Assembly: GCF_005930495.1 (NCBI RefSeq)
Contig: NZ_SJEX01000004.1
Span: 1 to 64,000, forward strand
Direction: 5' to 3'
DNA length: 64,000 nucleotides
DNA from: Modestobacter excelsi
GTDB taxonomy: Bacteria > Actinomycetota > Actinomycetes > Mycobacteriales > Geodermatophilaceae
The translations under genes and the position numbers were made by a program. Numbering within the stretch: position 1 is the stretch's first letter; each line of letters begins with the position of its first letter. Shown one piece after another: positions 42,194 through 50,965 of the stretch. The notes below the pieces were generated by a model. That model was not told the origin of the DNA. It did no database searches and saw nothing but the letters and a program-made list of their open reading frames with translations.

Positions 42194-42865
42194 GTGAGTG
42201 CACCCGACAACCACACCGGAACCGACACCGTGACGACGGCCGAGGCGACCTCGGACGCGGTGCTCCCCCAGACCGGCGGTGCCGGTGACCCGGCCCTGCC
42301 CGACGCCGACGCCGCCTCTGCCGACGCCGTCGTCGAGCCGATCGACCTCGACCTCGAGGACGAGGACGAGGACGACGAGGACCAGGACGACGCCGAGCAG
42401 GGCGAGAGCCTGCTGGTCCGCGAGGGCGACGTGGCCGGCGACTATCTCGAGCGACTGCTGGACATCCTGGACGTCGACGGGGACATCGACCTCGACGTCG
42501 AGGGCGACCGGGCCTCGGTCGCGGTCGTCGGCGGTCAGCTCAAGACCCTGATCGGGCCGGACGGCGCGACGCTGGAGGCGCTGCAGGAGCTCACCCGGCT
42601 CGCCGTGGCCCAGTCCACCGGGGTCCGCAGCCGGTTGATGCTCGACATCGGCGGGTTCCGCGCCAAGCGCCGCGCCGACCTGACCAGCCTCGCCGCCGCC
42701 GCGGCCGAGCGGGTGGCCCAGAGCGGCCAGCCCGAGCGGCTCGCGGCGATGAACCCGTTCGAGCGCAAGGTCGTGCACGACGTCATCGCCGCCGCGGCCG
42801 GGGTGCACAGCGAGTCGGAGGGCGAGGAGCCGAACCGGCGCGTCGTGGTCCTGCCGGACCAGTGA
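42194..42865 (+). CDS. jag: Jag/KhpB-like RNA-binding protein (KH-II and R3H)
   Basis: 223 residues. A strongly acidic disordered N-terminus (about 45-70, runs of Asp/Glu) is followed by the jag KH-like domain (LERLLDILDVDGDIDLDVEG, GQLKTLIGPDGATLEALQ) and an R3H domain (FERKVVHDVIAAAAGVHSESEGEEPNRRVVV). It binds RNA and is placed with yidC in most Gram-positive origin regions. GTG with GGAGGA upstream. The stop overlaps the rsmG start (GTGA). Confidence 0.92.
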   Translation: MSAPDNHTGTDTVTTAEATSDAVLPQTGGAGDPALPDADAASADAVVEPIDLDLEDEDEDDEDQDDAEQGESLLVREGDVAGDYLERLLDILDVDGDIDLDVEGDRASVAVVGGQLKTLIGPDGATLEALQELTRLAVAQSTGVRSRLMLDIGGFRAKRRADLTSLAAAAAERVAQSGQPERLAAMNPFERKVVHDVIAAAAGVHSESEGEEPNRRVVVLPDQ

Positions 42866-43554
42866 GCGACCCCTCCGGCGACATCCAGAACCAGCCGGTT
42901 CCGGAACCTCCGGCGGCTGCTGCCGGCGTCTTCGGGGACGCCGTCGGTGCCGCCGAGCGGTACGTGGCCATGCTCGCCGGGGACGGGGTCGTCCGCGGGT
43001 TGATCGGCCCGCGGGAGGTGTCGCGGCTGTGGGACCGGCACGTGCTCAACAGCGCCGCGCTGGCCGAGGCGGTGCCGGCCGGGGCACGGGTGGTCGACGT
43101 CGGAAGCGGCGCCGGGCTGCCCGGCATCCCGCTGGGGCTGGCCCGTCCGGACCTCACCCTCACCCTGGTGGAGCCGATGGCCCGGCGGGTGGAGTTCCTG
43201 CAGGACGTCGTCACCGCGCTGGGCACGCCCTGGCGGATCGTCCGCGGGCGGGCCGAGGAGCGCTCGGTGGTCCGCGCCGTCGGCCCGGTGGACGTGGTCA
43301 CCGCCCGGGCGGTCGCGCCACTGCCCCGGCTGGTCGGCTGGTGCCGCGGGCTGCTGGCCCCGGGCACCCAGTTGATCGCCCTCGTGGGGGCCCGCGCGGC
43401 AGCCGAGGTCCCCGACCTGGTGCCCGAGCTGGAGGCGGCCGGGATGCAGGACGTGCGGACACGGGCCGTCGGTGTCGACCTGGGTGCCGCAGCCACTACC
43501 GTGGTGGTGATGACGCGCGGTGGAGCGCCGCGACGGCCGCGCCCGACCGGCTGA
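42862..43554 (+). CDS. rsmG: 16S rRNA (guanine(527)-N7)-methyltransferase RsmG
   Basis: 230 residues. SAM-dependent methyltransferase with GPREVSRLWDRHVLNSAAL, the SAM loop VDVGSGAGLPGIPLGLARPDL and VEPMARRVEFLQ, then VTARAVAPLPRLVGW. It modifies G527 of 16S rRNA; loss gives low-level streptomycin resistance in relatives. GTG overlaps the jag stop by four bases. Followed directly by two parS sites and parA. Confidence 0.93.
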   Translation: MSDPSGDIQNQPVPEPPAAAAGVFGDAVGAAERYVAMLAGDGVVRGLIGPREVSRLWDRHVLNSAALAEAVPAGARVVDVGSGAGLPGIPLGLARPDLTLTLVEPMARRVEFLQDVVTALGTPWRIVRGRAEERSVVRAVGPVDVVTARAVAPLPRLVGWCRGLLAPGTQLIALVGARAAAEVPDLVPELEAAGMQDVRTRAVGVDLGAAATTVVVMTRGGAPRRPRPTG

Positions 43555-43562
43555 GCGGTCGA

Positions 43563-43576
43563 GTTCCACGTGGAAC
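43563..43576. promoter_or_regulatory. parS centromere site (parA-proximal 1)
   Basis: GTTCCACGTGGAAC immediately after the rsmG stop, 25 bases from a second identical copy. The pair lies in the rsmG-parA spacer, the standard parS position. Confidence 0.92.
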
Positions 43577-43587
43577 ACGCAGACGCC

Positions 43588-43601
43588 GTTCCACGTGGAA
43601 C
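43588..43601. promoter_or_regulatory. parS centromere site (parA-proximal 2)
   Basis: Second copy of GTTCCACGTGGAAC, ending 23 bases before the parA start. ParB bound here could also affect parA expression. Confidence 0.92.
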
Positions 43602-43624
43602 ACGGCGGTGAGGAGGATGCACCG

Positions 43625-44686
43625 ATGACGGACCCCGGCGAGCGACTGCGCACCAGTCTCGCCGCTGACGTGGCGGTCACGCCCGAGTTCGACAGCCCCA
43701 TCGCCATGGAGGCGATGCGGGCCACCCGGGTGCTCCACGCCGCCGACCAGGACCCCTTCCCCGCCCCCGGACGGATCCGGGTGGTCACGATCGCCAACCA
43801 GAAGGGCGGCGTCGGCAAGACCACCTCGACGGTCAACCTGGGCGTGGCCCTGGCCATGTACGGGCTGCGCACCCTGGTCATCGACCTGGACCCGCAGGGG
43901 AACGCCAGCACCGCCCTCGGGGTGGAGCACACGGTCGGGACGCTGTCGATCTACGACGCCCTGATCGGGGACAACACCCTGGCCGAGGTCGTCCACCCGA
44001 CCACCGCCAGCCCGAACCTGCTCTGCGTGCCGGCGACGATCGACCTGGCCGGTGCCGAGATCGAGCTGGTCTCCGTCGTCGCCCGGGAACACCGGCTGCG
44101 CCGCTCGATCGAGACGTACCTGCACGAGCTCCCCGCCGAGGAGCGCCCGCACTACGTCCTCATCGACTGCCCGCCGTCGCTGGGGCTGCTGACCCTCAAC
44201 GCGCTCGTCGCGGGGGACGAGGTGCTCATCCCCATCCAGTGCGAGTACTACGCGCTCGAGGGCCTCGGTCAGCTCCTCGCCAACATCGACCTGGTCCGGG
44301 CGCACCTGAACCCCGGCATCTCGGTGGGCACCATCCTGCTCACCATGTACGACGGGCGGACCAAGCTCGCCGACCAGGTGGCCGACGAGGTGCGCAACCA
44401 CTTCGGCGACCTGGTGCTCGGCACGGTCATCCCGCGCAACGTCCGGGTCAGCGAGGCGCCGGGCTACGGCCAGTCGGTGCTCACCTACGACCCGGGGTCC
44501 CGGGGGGCCACCAGCTACGTCGAGGCCGCGCGCGAGTTCGCCCAGCGGGGCGTCGCCCTGCCGCCGGCCCCGGCGCCGCCGAAGGCCGCCCCGCCGCCCC
44601 CGGTGGCCGGTCCCCCGTCGGTGGCCGCGCTGGTGCTCGGCGAGCCGGTGGCCACCTCTGCTCCCCGCGGACGGCACGCCACGTGA
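43625..44686 (+). CDS. parA: chromosome partitioning ATPase ParA
   Basis: 353 residues. Deviant Walker [15 protein letters not shown] after IANQ, Walker A' region [15 protein letters not shown], Walker [19 protein letters not shown], then [18 protein letters not shown]. The ParA gradient moves ParB-parS complexes. The N-terminal ~45 residues and a Pro/Ala-rich tail (about 305-350) are extra. ATG 43625 follows GAGGAGG by eight bases; the longer upstream frame is not conserved. Confidence 0.96.
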   Translation: MTDPGERLRTSLAADVAVTPEFDSPIAMEAMRATRVLHAADQDPFPAPGRIRVVTIANQKGGVGKTTSTVNLGVALAMYGLRTLVIDLDPQGNASTALGVEHTVGTLSIYDALIGDNTLAEVVHPTTASPNLLCVPATIDLAGAEIELVSVVAREHRLRRSIETYLHELPAEERPHYVLIDCPPSLGLLTLNALVAGDEVLIPIQCEYYALEGLGQLLANIDLVRAHLNPGISVGTILLTMYDGRTKLADQVADEVRNHFGDLVLGTVIPRNVRVSEAPGYGQSVLTYDPGSRGATSYVEAAREFAQRGVALPPAPAPPKAAPPPPVAGPPSVAALVLGEPVATSAPRGRHAT

Positions 44687-44753
44687 CGACCGTGGGCACC
44701 CAGCTCACCGCCCGGCCGCTGCTGCGGACCCCGGGCACCTGCGAGGAGGACCT

Positions 44754-45803
44754 GTGACGAAGCGCGGCGGTCTCGGCCGGGGCCTGGCGGCTCTCATCCC
44801 CACCAGCGCGCCCGCACCGACGGCGACGCCGGCGGCCCGGGCAGCCGAGGCGGCCGAGGCTGCTGAGGCGGCGGGGGCCGCTGCGGTCGAGCAGACCGGC
44901 GCCACGCCCCCGGACGGCGACGAGGGGCGCACCGCGTCGGTCCACGAGCTGCCGGCCCGGGTCCTCGAGGACGTGGCGGGCGTCCCCGGTGCCTTCCTGC
45001 GCGAGCTCCCGGTCGACGAGGTGGTCCCCAACCCCAAGCAGCCGCGCCAGGTCTTCGACGACGAGGCGCTGGAGGAGCTCACCCACTCGGTGCGCGAGTT
45101 CGGCCTGCTCCAGCCGATCGTCGTCCGCGAGGCCGGTGAGGGCCGCTACGAGCTCATCATGGGCGAGCGCCGGCTGCGCGCCTCCCGGGCCGCCGGCCTG
45201 GAGACGGTGCCGGCCATCGTCCGGGACACCACCGACGACGCGATGCTCCGGGACGCCCTGCTGGAGAACATCCACCGGGTGCAGCTCAACCCGCTGGAGG
45301 AGGCCGCCGCCTACCAGCAGCTGCTGGAGGAGTTCGGCGCCACGCACGAGGAGCTGGCCAGCAAGATCGGCCGCAGCCGCTCCCAGGTCACCAACACCAT
45401 CCGGCTGCTGAAGCTGCCGGTGAAGGTGCAGACCCGGGTCGCGGCCGGGGTGATCTCCGCCGGGCACGCCCGGGCGCTGCTGGGGCTGCCGGAGGCCGGG
45501 GCGCAGGACGCGCTCGCCACCCGGATCGTCGCCGAGGGCATGTCGGTGCGCGCGACCGAGGAGGCGGTCGCCATGGCCGTCGCCGAGAGCCCGACGGCCG
45601 CCCGCCGGACGGCCCGCAAGCTCTCCGCCCCCGGGGTCGAGGACCTCGCCGGGCGGCTCTCCGACGTCTTCGAGACCAAGGTGAAGGTCCAGATCGGCCG
45701 GGCCAAGGGCCGGATCGTGGTCGAGTTCGGCTCGGTGGACGACCTGCAGCGGATCGTCGGCATGATGGCACCGGACCTCACCGGGCGGGCGGCGCAGCCC
45801 TGA
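44754..45803 (+). CDS. parB: chromosome partitioning protein ParB
   Basis: 349 residues. N-terminal [15 protein letters not shown] (ParA-stimulating peptide), an Ala-rich linker, the CTPase domain with [32 protein letters not shown] and [17 protein letters not shown], then the parS-binding helix-turn-helix ([20 protein letters not shown]) and a C-terminal dimer domain. GTG with GAGGAGGA upstream. Last gene of the unit; a long stem-loop follows. Confidence 0.96.
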   Translation: MTKRGGLGRGLAALIPTSAPAPTATPAARAAEAAEAAEAAGAAAVEQTGATPPDGDEGRTASVHELPARVLEDVAGVPGAFLRELPVDEVVPNPKQPRQVFDDEALEELTHSVREFGLLQPIVVREAGEGRYELIMGERRLRASRAAGLETVPAIVRDTTDDAMLRDALLENIHRVQLNPLEEAAAYQQLLEEFGATHEELASKIGRSRSQVTNTIRLLKLPVKVQTRVAAGVISAGHARALLGLPEAGAQDALATRIVAEGMSVRATEEAVAMAVAESPTAARRTARKLSAPGVEDLAGRLSDVFETKVKVQIGRAKGRIVVEFGSVDDLQRIVGMMAPDLTGRAAQP

Positions 45804-45813
45804 CCTGGCCTTT

Positions 45814-45844
45814 CCGGCCGTTCCGTCACTGACGGAACGGCCGG
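45814..45844. terminator. bidirectional terminator between parB and ddl
   Basis: A perfect 15-bp inverted repeat (45814-45828 with 45830-45844, one-base centre) between two convergent genes. It can fold from either strand. Confidence 0.8.
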
Positions 45845-45854
45845 GACCGGAGCT

Positions 45855-46835
45855 CTACTCGGCCGCGCGGGCGAGGAGCCGGCCGAGGACGTCACCGAGC
45901 TGGTACCCGGCCGCCTCGACCGCCATCGGGAACATCGACGTCTCGGTCAGCCCCGGTGAGACGTTCACCTCGAGGAAGTGCACCTCGCCGTCCGGGGTGA
46001 CGATGGCGTCGGTGCGGGACAGCCCGGCGAGGCCGAGGACCTCGTGCACCCGCAGCGCGACCTCGGCCGCGCGTGCCGCGACGGCCCCGGAGACCCGGGC
46101 CGGGGAGTGGTACTCCGTCATCCCGGGGGTGTAGCGCGAGGTGTAGTCGAAGACGCCGGACTCGGGGGCGATCTCGACCGCCGGCAGTGCCTCGGGCCCC
46201 TCCCCCAGGTCGATGACGGACAGCGCCAGCTCGACCCCGTCGACGAAGCGCTCGACCATCACCGTGTCGCCGTAGGCGAAGCAGCTCACCATCGCCGCCG
46301 GCAGGTCCTCGACCCGGCTGACCTTCTGCACGCCGAGGGCGGAGCCGCCCGAGGCCGGCTTGACCATCAGCGGCAGCCCGAGCCGGGCCACGATGAGGTC
46401 CAGCACCGCGCCGGCGCCCAGCTCGCGGAACGTGCTGTGCGGGAGCGCGACCCAGTCCGGCGTCGAGACGCCGGCCGACCCCACCACCGACTTGGCGGCC
46501 GGCTTGTCCCAGGCCAGCCGGCAGGCGGCGGCCGGTGAGCCGACGTAGGGCACGCCGGCCAGGTCCAGCACCGCGCGCAGCGCGCCGTCCTCGCCGGTGG
46601 CGCCGTGCAGGGCGATGAACACCGCGTCCACCGGCGCCCCCGACAGCCCGGGGAGCAGCTCGGCGTCCGCGTCGTGCAGTTCGGCCTCGACCCCGGCGCG
46701 GCTGAGCGCCTCGACGACCTGGCCGCCGGAGTTGATGCTGACCTCCCGCTCGAAGGTCAGCCCGCCGGCGAGCACGAGAGCGCGCAGCGGGTCCTTGCGG
46801 GGTGCCTCCACCGGTGCGGCGGCCGGCTCGCTCAT
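45855..46835 (-). CDS. ddl: D-alanine--D-alanine ligase family protein
   Basis: ATP-grasp enzyme that joins two D-alanines for peptidoglycan. 326 residues with VLAGGLTFEREVSINSGG, ALHGATGEDGALR, VKPASGGSALGVQKV, VEIAPESGVFDYTSRYTPG and the metal-binding FLEVNVSPGLTETS near the C-terminus. ATG 46835 overlaps the aminotransferase stop (ATGA). The parB-adjacent copy in actinobacteria is usually an extra Ddl-like protein besides the main ddlA, so its substrate may differ. Confidence 0.85.
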   Translation of the reverse strand: MSEPAAAPVEAPRKDPLRALVLAGGLTFEREVSINSGGQVVEALSRAGVEAELHDADAELLPGLSGAPVDAVFIALHGATGEDGALRAVLDLAGVPYVGSPAAACRLAWDKPAAKSVVGSAGVSTPDWVALPHSTFRELGAGAVLDLIVARLGLPLMVKPASGGSALGVQKVSRVEDLPAAMVSCFAYGDTVMVERFVDGVELALSVIDLGEGPEALPAVEIAPESGVFDYTSRYTPGMTEYHSPARVSGAVAARAAEVALRVHEVLGLAGLSRTDAIVTPDGEVHFLEVNVSPGLTETSMFPMAVEAAGYQLGDVLGRLLARAAE

Positions 46836-48214
46836 GGGTGACGGTCCTCGTCTGCGTGGGGGGTGGACACGGCGCGGAACGTGCCGGTGTCCACCGCGTC
46901 GAAGGTGGAGTGCAGGTCCAGCTCGGCCTCGATGACCCGGGCCAGCCGGCGCACGCCCTCCCGGATCCGGTCCGGCTCGGGGTAGCAGTAGGACAGCCGC
47001 ATGTACTCCCGGCCCTGGCCGTCGGCGTAGAAGCCGATGCCCGGCACGTAGGCGACGTGCGCGGCCACTGCCCGGGGCTGCATGAGCTTGGCGTCCAGCC
47101 CGTGCGGCAGCTTCAGCCACACGTAGAAGCCGCCGTCCGGCCGGGTCCAGGTGGTGCCGGGGGGCATGAGGGCGGTCAGCGACTCCAGGGTGGCGTCGCG
47201 GCGCTCCCGGTAGAGCTCGGTGAAGACCTTGATCTGCTCGCGCCACGGCTGGGTGTCCAGGTACCGGGCGACGGCGTACTGGGTCAGCGACGGCGGGCAG
47301 AGCACCTGCGCCTCGGTGGCCAGCACGAGCTTCTCGCGGACGGCGAGCGGGGCCAGCACCCAGCCGACCCGCAGGCCCGGGGAGAAGGTCTTGGAGAACG
47401 AGCCGAGGTAGATGACCCGTTCCTCGTTGCGGGCCCGCAGCGCGCGCATCGGCTCGTGGTCGAAGCCCAGCAGCCCGTAGGGGTTGTCCTCGATGACCAG
47501 CAGGTCGTACTGCTCGGCGATCGCGATGACCCGCTCGCGGCGGGGCTCGGAGAGGGTGATGCCGGCCGGGTTGTGGAAGTTCGGCACGGTGTAGAGGAAC
47601 TTGACCCGCTCGCCGCGGGCCCGGCACTCCAGCAGCGCCTGCTCCAGCGCCTCGGGGACCAGTCCGTCGTCGTCCATGGCGACGTGCCGGACCCGCGCCT
47701 GCGCGGCCTGGAAGACGCCCAGCGCACCGACGTAGGACGGCGCCTCGGCCAGGATGACGTCACCGGGGTCGACGAACACCCGGGTGACCAGGTCCAGCCC
47801 CTGCTGGGAGCCGACGGTGACGACGACCTCGCTGGGCCGGGCGTCGGTGATGCCCTCCAGGGCCATCACGTCGCAGATCCGCTCGCGCAGCCGCGGGTCG
47901 CCCTGGCCGGAGCCGTACTGCAGGGTCTGGGCGCCCATCCCGGAGACGAGCTCGCCGATCATCGAGCCGACCGCGTCGAGCGGCAGGGCGGTGACGGCCG
48001 GCATGCCGCCGGCCAGCGAGACGACCTCGGGGCGGCTGACCACGGAGAACAGCGCCCGGATCTCCGAGCTCTTCATGCCGTGGGTGCGTGCTGCGTACCG
48101 GTCTGCCAGGGGGTCCAGCCGCGGGTGCCGCGGGGAGACGTGCGGGGACGCACCGCTGGAGTACGCCCCGGCCTGACCGGTTCCGACCGCAGGGTCGGGC
48201 ACAGGAGGGGTCAC
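46832..48214 (-). CDS. PLP-dependent aminotransferase (class I/II, 2-aminoadipate/MocR-like)
   Basis: 460 residues. Fold-type I aminotransferase with SLAGGMPAV, YGSGQGDPRLRERI, VGSQQGLDLVTRVFV, TVPNFHNPAGITLS, the EDNPYGLLGFD segment and the PLP lysine in GSFSKTFSPGLRVGW. It resembles the AAT domain of MocR regulators and 2-aminoadipate transaminases but has no DNA-binding domain. GTG start, weak ribosome site. Overlaps the following ddl gene, so amino-group supply to a D-amino-acid product is a possibility. Confidence 0.87.
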   Translation of the reverse strand: MTPPVPDPAVGTGQAGAYSSGASPHVSPRHPRLDPLADRYAARTHGMKSSEIRALFSVVSRPEVVSLAGGMPAVTALPLDAVGSMIGELVSGMGAQTLQYGSGQGDPRLRERICDVMALEGITDARPSEVVVTVGSQQGLDLVTRVFVDPGDVILAEAPSYVGALGVFQAAQARVRHVAMDDDGLVPEALEQALLECRARGERVKFLYTVPNFHNPAGITLSEPRRERVIAIAEQYDLLVIEDNPYGLLGFDHEPMRALRARNEERVIYLGSFSKTFSPGLRVGWVLAPLAVREKLVLATEAQVLCPPSLTQYAVARYLDTQPWREQIKVFTELYRERRDATLESLTALMPPGTTWTRPDGGFYVWLKLPHGLDAKLMQPRAVAAHVAYVPGIGFYADGQGREYMRLSYCYPEPDRIREGVRRLARVIEAELDLHSTFDAVDTGTFRAVSTPHADEDRHP

Positions 48215-48266
48215 CCGTCGGAGTGTAGGCGGGACCGGTCCGTCCCCGACGCGGCGCGCCGCGACC

Positions 48267-49397
48267 CTAGGCCGTCGGCGAGCTCATCCGGGGCGGCAGC
48301 AGGAACGTGCCGGTCGCCGGGTCGGCGTCGGCGGGCAGGAACAGCCGCTGGACGGCGGCGACGACGGCCTGGGCCACCGTGCTGCGGGTGCGGGCGTCGA
48401 GCAGGAGCAGCCGGTCGACCGGGTGGGACAGGTAGCCGCAGTCGATCCGGACGGCGGGCATCCGGGTCATCCGCAGGATGTCCCAGGTCTTCGGGTGCGA
48501 GCCGCAGTCCAGCATCCCGGTGCGGGCGATGACCTCGCGCCGGACCAGGTTGGCGAACTCCTCGCCCACCGTGGAGCTGGCTCCGGACCCGGTGCCGTAG
48601 TAGTAGCTGGCCACGCCCCGGGCGTGCGCCGAGCCGTGCGCCTCCATGTGCAGGGAGAGGAACAGGTCGGCACGGGTCTCGTTGGCGAACGCGGTGCGGT
48701 CCCCGACGACGGGGTCACCGGCCCGACCGCGGGTCAGGTAGACGGTGGCGCCCGCGGCGGCCAGCCGGCCCTCGATCCGGGAGGCGAGGTCGAAGACCAG
48801 ATCGGCCTCGGTGGTCTCCCCTGCGGTGTAGCCGGTGTCCTCGCCGCCGTGACCGGGGTCGATGACGATGACCCGGCCGATGAGGTGCGAGCCGGACTCG
48901 ACCATCGAGGCGCTCTGCCGCAGCAGCTGCGGTCGGCCACCGGTGACCCGGCGGCCGAGCTGCTTGAGCGCGCGCAGCGTGGCCGGGCCGCAGGTGCCGT
49001 CGGCGGTCAGGCCGTAGTCGCGCTGGAACGTGCGCAGCCCGGACTCGGTCTCCGCGCCCAGGATGCCGTCGGCGCGGCCGGCGTCGTAGCCGAGCTCGAG
49101 CAGCAGCTCCTGCAGCCGGCGGACGTCGTCGCCGCGGGCCGGGTGCTCGGGGTCGTAGCGCAGCAGCCGGTCGCCCAGCGACCAACGGGCCTCGTTCAGC
49201 GCCCGGTAGGTCTCATCGCCCACCCGGCCGTCGACGGACAGCCCGCGGACCTGCTGGAAGTGCCGGACGGCGAGCTCGGTCGCCTGGTCGTACTCGGGTG
49301 CCTGGGTGGGCTGGCCGTCGAGCAGCTCGAGGGACCGGAGGACTGCCTGCACCTCGGCCACGACGGGACCGGTGCTGCCGGGTCGCAGGACGTCCAT
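48267..49397 (-). CDS. cwlM: CwlM-like peptidoglycan-binding amidase-fold protein
   Basis: 376 residues: two PG_binding_1 repeats (about 5-65 and 82-150), then an Amidase_3 fold (about 172-350) with VIDPGHGGEDTG, TTEADLVFDLASRIEG and LSLHMEAHGSAHARG, which keep the His/Glu/His metal ligands. The catalytic-Glu position reads PAVRIDCGYLSH, with Asp. No signal peptide is seen. In Mycobacterium, CwlM beside trxB/trxC is a cytoplasmic regulator of MurA phosphorylated by PknB, not an active amidase; layout and neighbours match. The C-terminus has a Thr-rich TGTF segment that could be phosphorylated (inference). Confidence 0.88.
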   Translation of the reverse strand: MDVLRPGSTGPVVAEVQAVLRSLELLDGQPTQAPEYDQATELAVRHFQQVRGLSVDGRVGDETYRALNEARWSLGDRLLRYDPEHPARGDDVRRLQELLLELGYDAGRADGILGAETESGLRTFQRDYGLTADGTCGPATLRALKQLGRRVTGGRPQLLRQSASMVESGSHLIGRVIVIDPGHGGEDTGYTAGETTEADLVFDLASRIEGRLAAAGATVYLTRGRAGDPVVGDRTAFANETRADLFLSLHMEAHGSAHARGVASYYYGTGSGASSTVGEEFANLVRREVIARTGMLDCGSHPKTWDILRMTRMPAVRIDCGYLSHPVDRLLLLDARTRSTVAQAVVAAVQRLFLPADADPATGTFLLPPRMSSPTA

Positions 49398-49476
49398 GCG
49401 GCGGTCGTCGCTCCTGTCCTCTGGGATCGGGCGGGGTGGTGCTCCCCGACGATTGTGGCATCCCCGCACGGACCGC

Positions 49477-49544
49477 CGAGGCCCGCCGGTCCGGGAGGAC
49501 GGGCGGGCCTCGGTGGATCGGGTCGGCCCGCCGGCTGGCGGGCC
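49477..49544 (-). terminator. tandem hairpins downstream of trxA
   Basis: Hairpin 1: 12-bp stem, arms 49477-49488 and 49502-49513. Hairpin 2: 8-bp stem, arms 49525-49532 and 49537-49544. They start just past the trxA stop and would end the leftward trxB-trxA transcript before cwlM. Confidence 0.65.
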
Positions 49545-49549
49545 CTCCC

Positions 49550-49879
49550 TCAGAGGTAGTCGGACAGGTCCGACAGGATGGCGCCCTTGGGCTTCGCGCC
49601 GATGATGCTCTTGACCGGCTTGCCGCCCTGGAAGACGGTCATCGTCGGGATCGACATCACCTGGTAGTCCCGGGCGATCTGCGGGTTCTCGTCGATGTTG
49701 AGCTTGGCGATCGTCAGCTTGTCGGCGTGCTCGGCCGCGATCTCCTCGAGCACCGGGGCGACCATCTTGCACGGCCCGCACCACTCGGCCCAGAAGTCGA
49801 CGAGGACGGGCTTGTCGCTGCCCAGGACGTCGCTGGCGAAGCTGGCGTCGGTGACGGTCACGGTGTTCTTGCCGGCCAT
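49550..49879 (-). CDS. trxA: thioredoxin
   Basis: 109 residues, complete thioredoxin fold with the redox motif WAEWCGPCKM, cis-proline in SIPTMTVFQGG and the ANLNID-like AKLNIDENP. Cytoplasmic disulfide reductant, recycled by the neighbouring TrxB. ATG 49879 follows AAGGAG by seven bases. Corresponds to mycobacterial trxC beside cwlM. Confidence 0.96.
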   Translation of the reverse strand: MAGKNTVTVTDASFASDVLGSDKPVLVDFWAEWCGPCKMVAPVLEEIAAEHADKLTIAKLNIDENPQIARDYQVMSIPTMTVFQGGKPVKSIIGAKPKGAILSDLSDYL

Positions 49880-49913
49880 GGAGGTGCTCCTTGTTGTGAG
49901 GGGATGGAGGAGT

Positions 49914-50921
49914 TCAGCGCTCGTCGAAGGTCTCGGCGAGCCAGCGCTCGGCATCGATCGCGGCGGCGGCACCGGTGCCGGCCGAGGTGATCGCCTGCCG
50001 GTAGATGTGGTCCACGACGTCGCCGCAGGCGAAGACGCCGTCGATGTTGGTCCGGGTCGTCGGGTGGTCGACGACGACGTACCCCTCGTCGTCCAGCTTC
50101 AGCTGACCGACGAACAGCTCGGTGCGCGGGTCGTGGCCGATCGCGACGAACAGGCCGGACACCGGCAGCTGCTCGGTCGCGCCGGTGGCGACGTCGGTCA
50201 GCTCGACCGCCTCGACGGTGGTGTCGCCGTGCACGTCGGTGACCTGCTTGCCCAGCGCCCAGCGGATCTTCTCGTTGTCCTGGGCGCGCTTCTGCATGAT
50301 CTTCGAGGCGCGCAGCTCGGGACGACGGTGCACCAGGGTGACCGACTTGGCGAACCGGGTGAGGAAGGTCGCCTCCTCCATCGCGGAGTCACCGCCGCCG
50401 ACCACGACGATGTCCTGGTCGCGGAAGAAGAACCCGTCACAGGTGGCACAGGCCGAGACGCCGCGGCCGAGCAGCCGCTGCTCGTTGTCCAGGCCCAGGT
50501 ACCGGTACTTCGACCCGGTGGCCACGATGACCGCGTGGGCCAGGTGCACCTCGTCGCCGACCTTGACGACCTTCGGGTCGGCCGTGAGGTCGACCTCGGA
50601 GACGTCCCGCGCCACGAGCTCGGCGCCGAAGCGCTCGGCCTGGGTGCGCATGTCGTCCATCAGCTGCGGGCCCTGGATGCCCTCGGGGAAGCCCGGGAAG
50701 TTCTCGACCTCGGTGGTGGTCATCAGCGCGCCACCGAACTGGGAGCCCTCGAACACCAGCGGGTGCAGGTTCGCCCGGGCGGCGTAGGTCGCCGCGGTGT
50801 ACCCCGCCGGACCGGACCCGATGATGATCAGGTCGCGGATCCCGTCGTGCTCGGCCGGGGGGATGGCCGGCGCGGCGCTGGTCGGGACCGTCAGGCCGGG
50901 GGAGGTGTCGTTGCTCGTCAC
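49914..50921 (-). CDS. trxB: thioredoxin-disulfide reductase
   Basis: 335 residues. FAD site [18 protein letters not shown], redox cysteines in [16 protein letters not shown] site [19 protein letters not shown] and the C-terminal FAD motif [15 protein letters not shown]-dependent reductant of TrxA, its downstream neighbour (34 bases). GTG 50921 adds ~25 unconserved residues before the FAD site; the start could be a little later. Confidence 0.95.
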   Translation of the reverse strand: MTSNDTSPGLTVPTSAAPAIPPAEHDGIRDLIIIGSGPAGYTAATYAARANLHPLVFEGSQFGGALMTTTEVENFPGFPEGIQGPQLMDDMRTQAERFGAELVARDVSEVDLTADPKVVKVGDEVHLAHAVIVATGSKYRYLGLDNEQRLLGRGVSACATCDGFFFRDQDIVVVGGGDSAMEEATFLTRFAKSVTLVHRRPELRASKIMQKRAQDNEKIRWALGKQVTDVHGDTTVEAVELTDVATGATEQLPVSGLFVAIGHDPRTELFVGQLKLDDEGYVVVDHPTTRTNIDGVFACGDVVDHIYRQAITSAGTGAAAAIDAERWLAETFDER

Positions 50922-50965
50922 GGGCGGCACAACGGACAGGGTGGGTGCGGCATTCCCCGCCCGCG

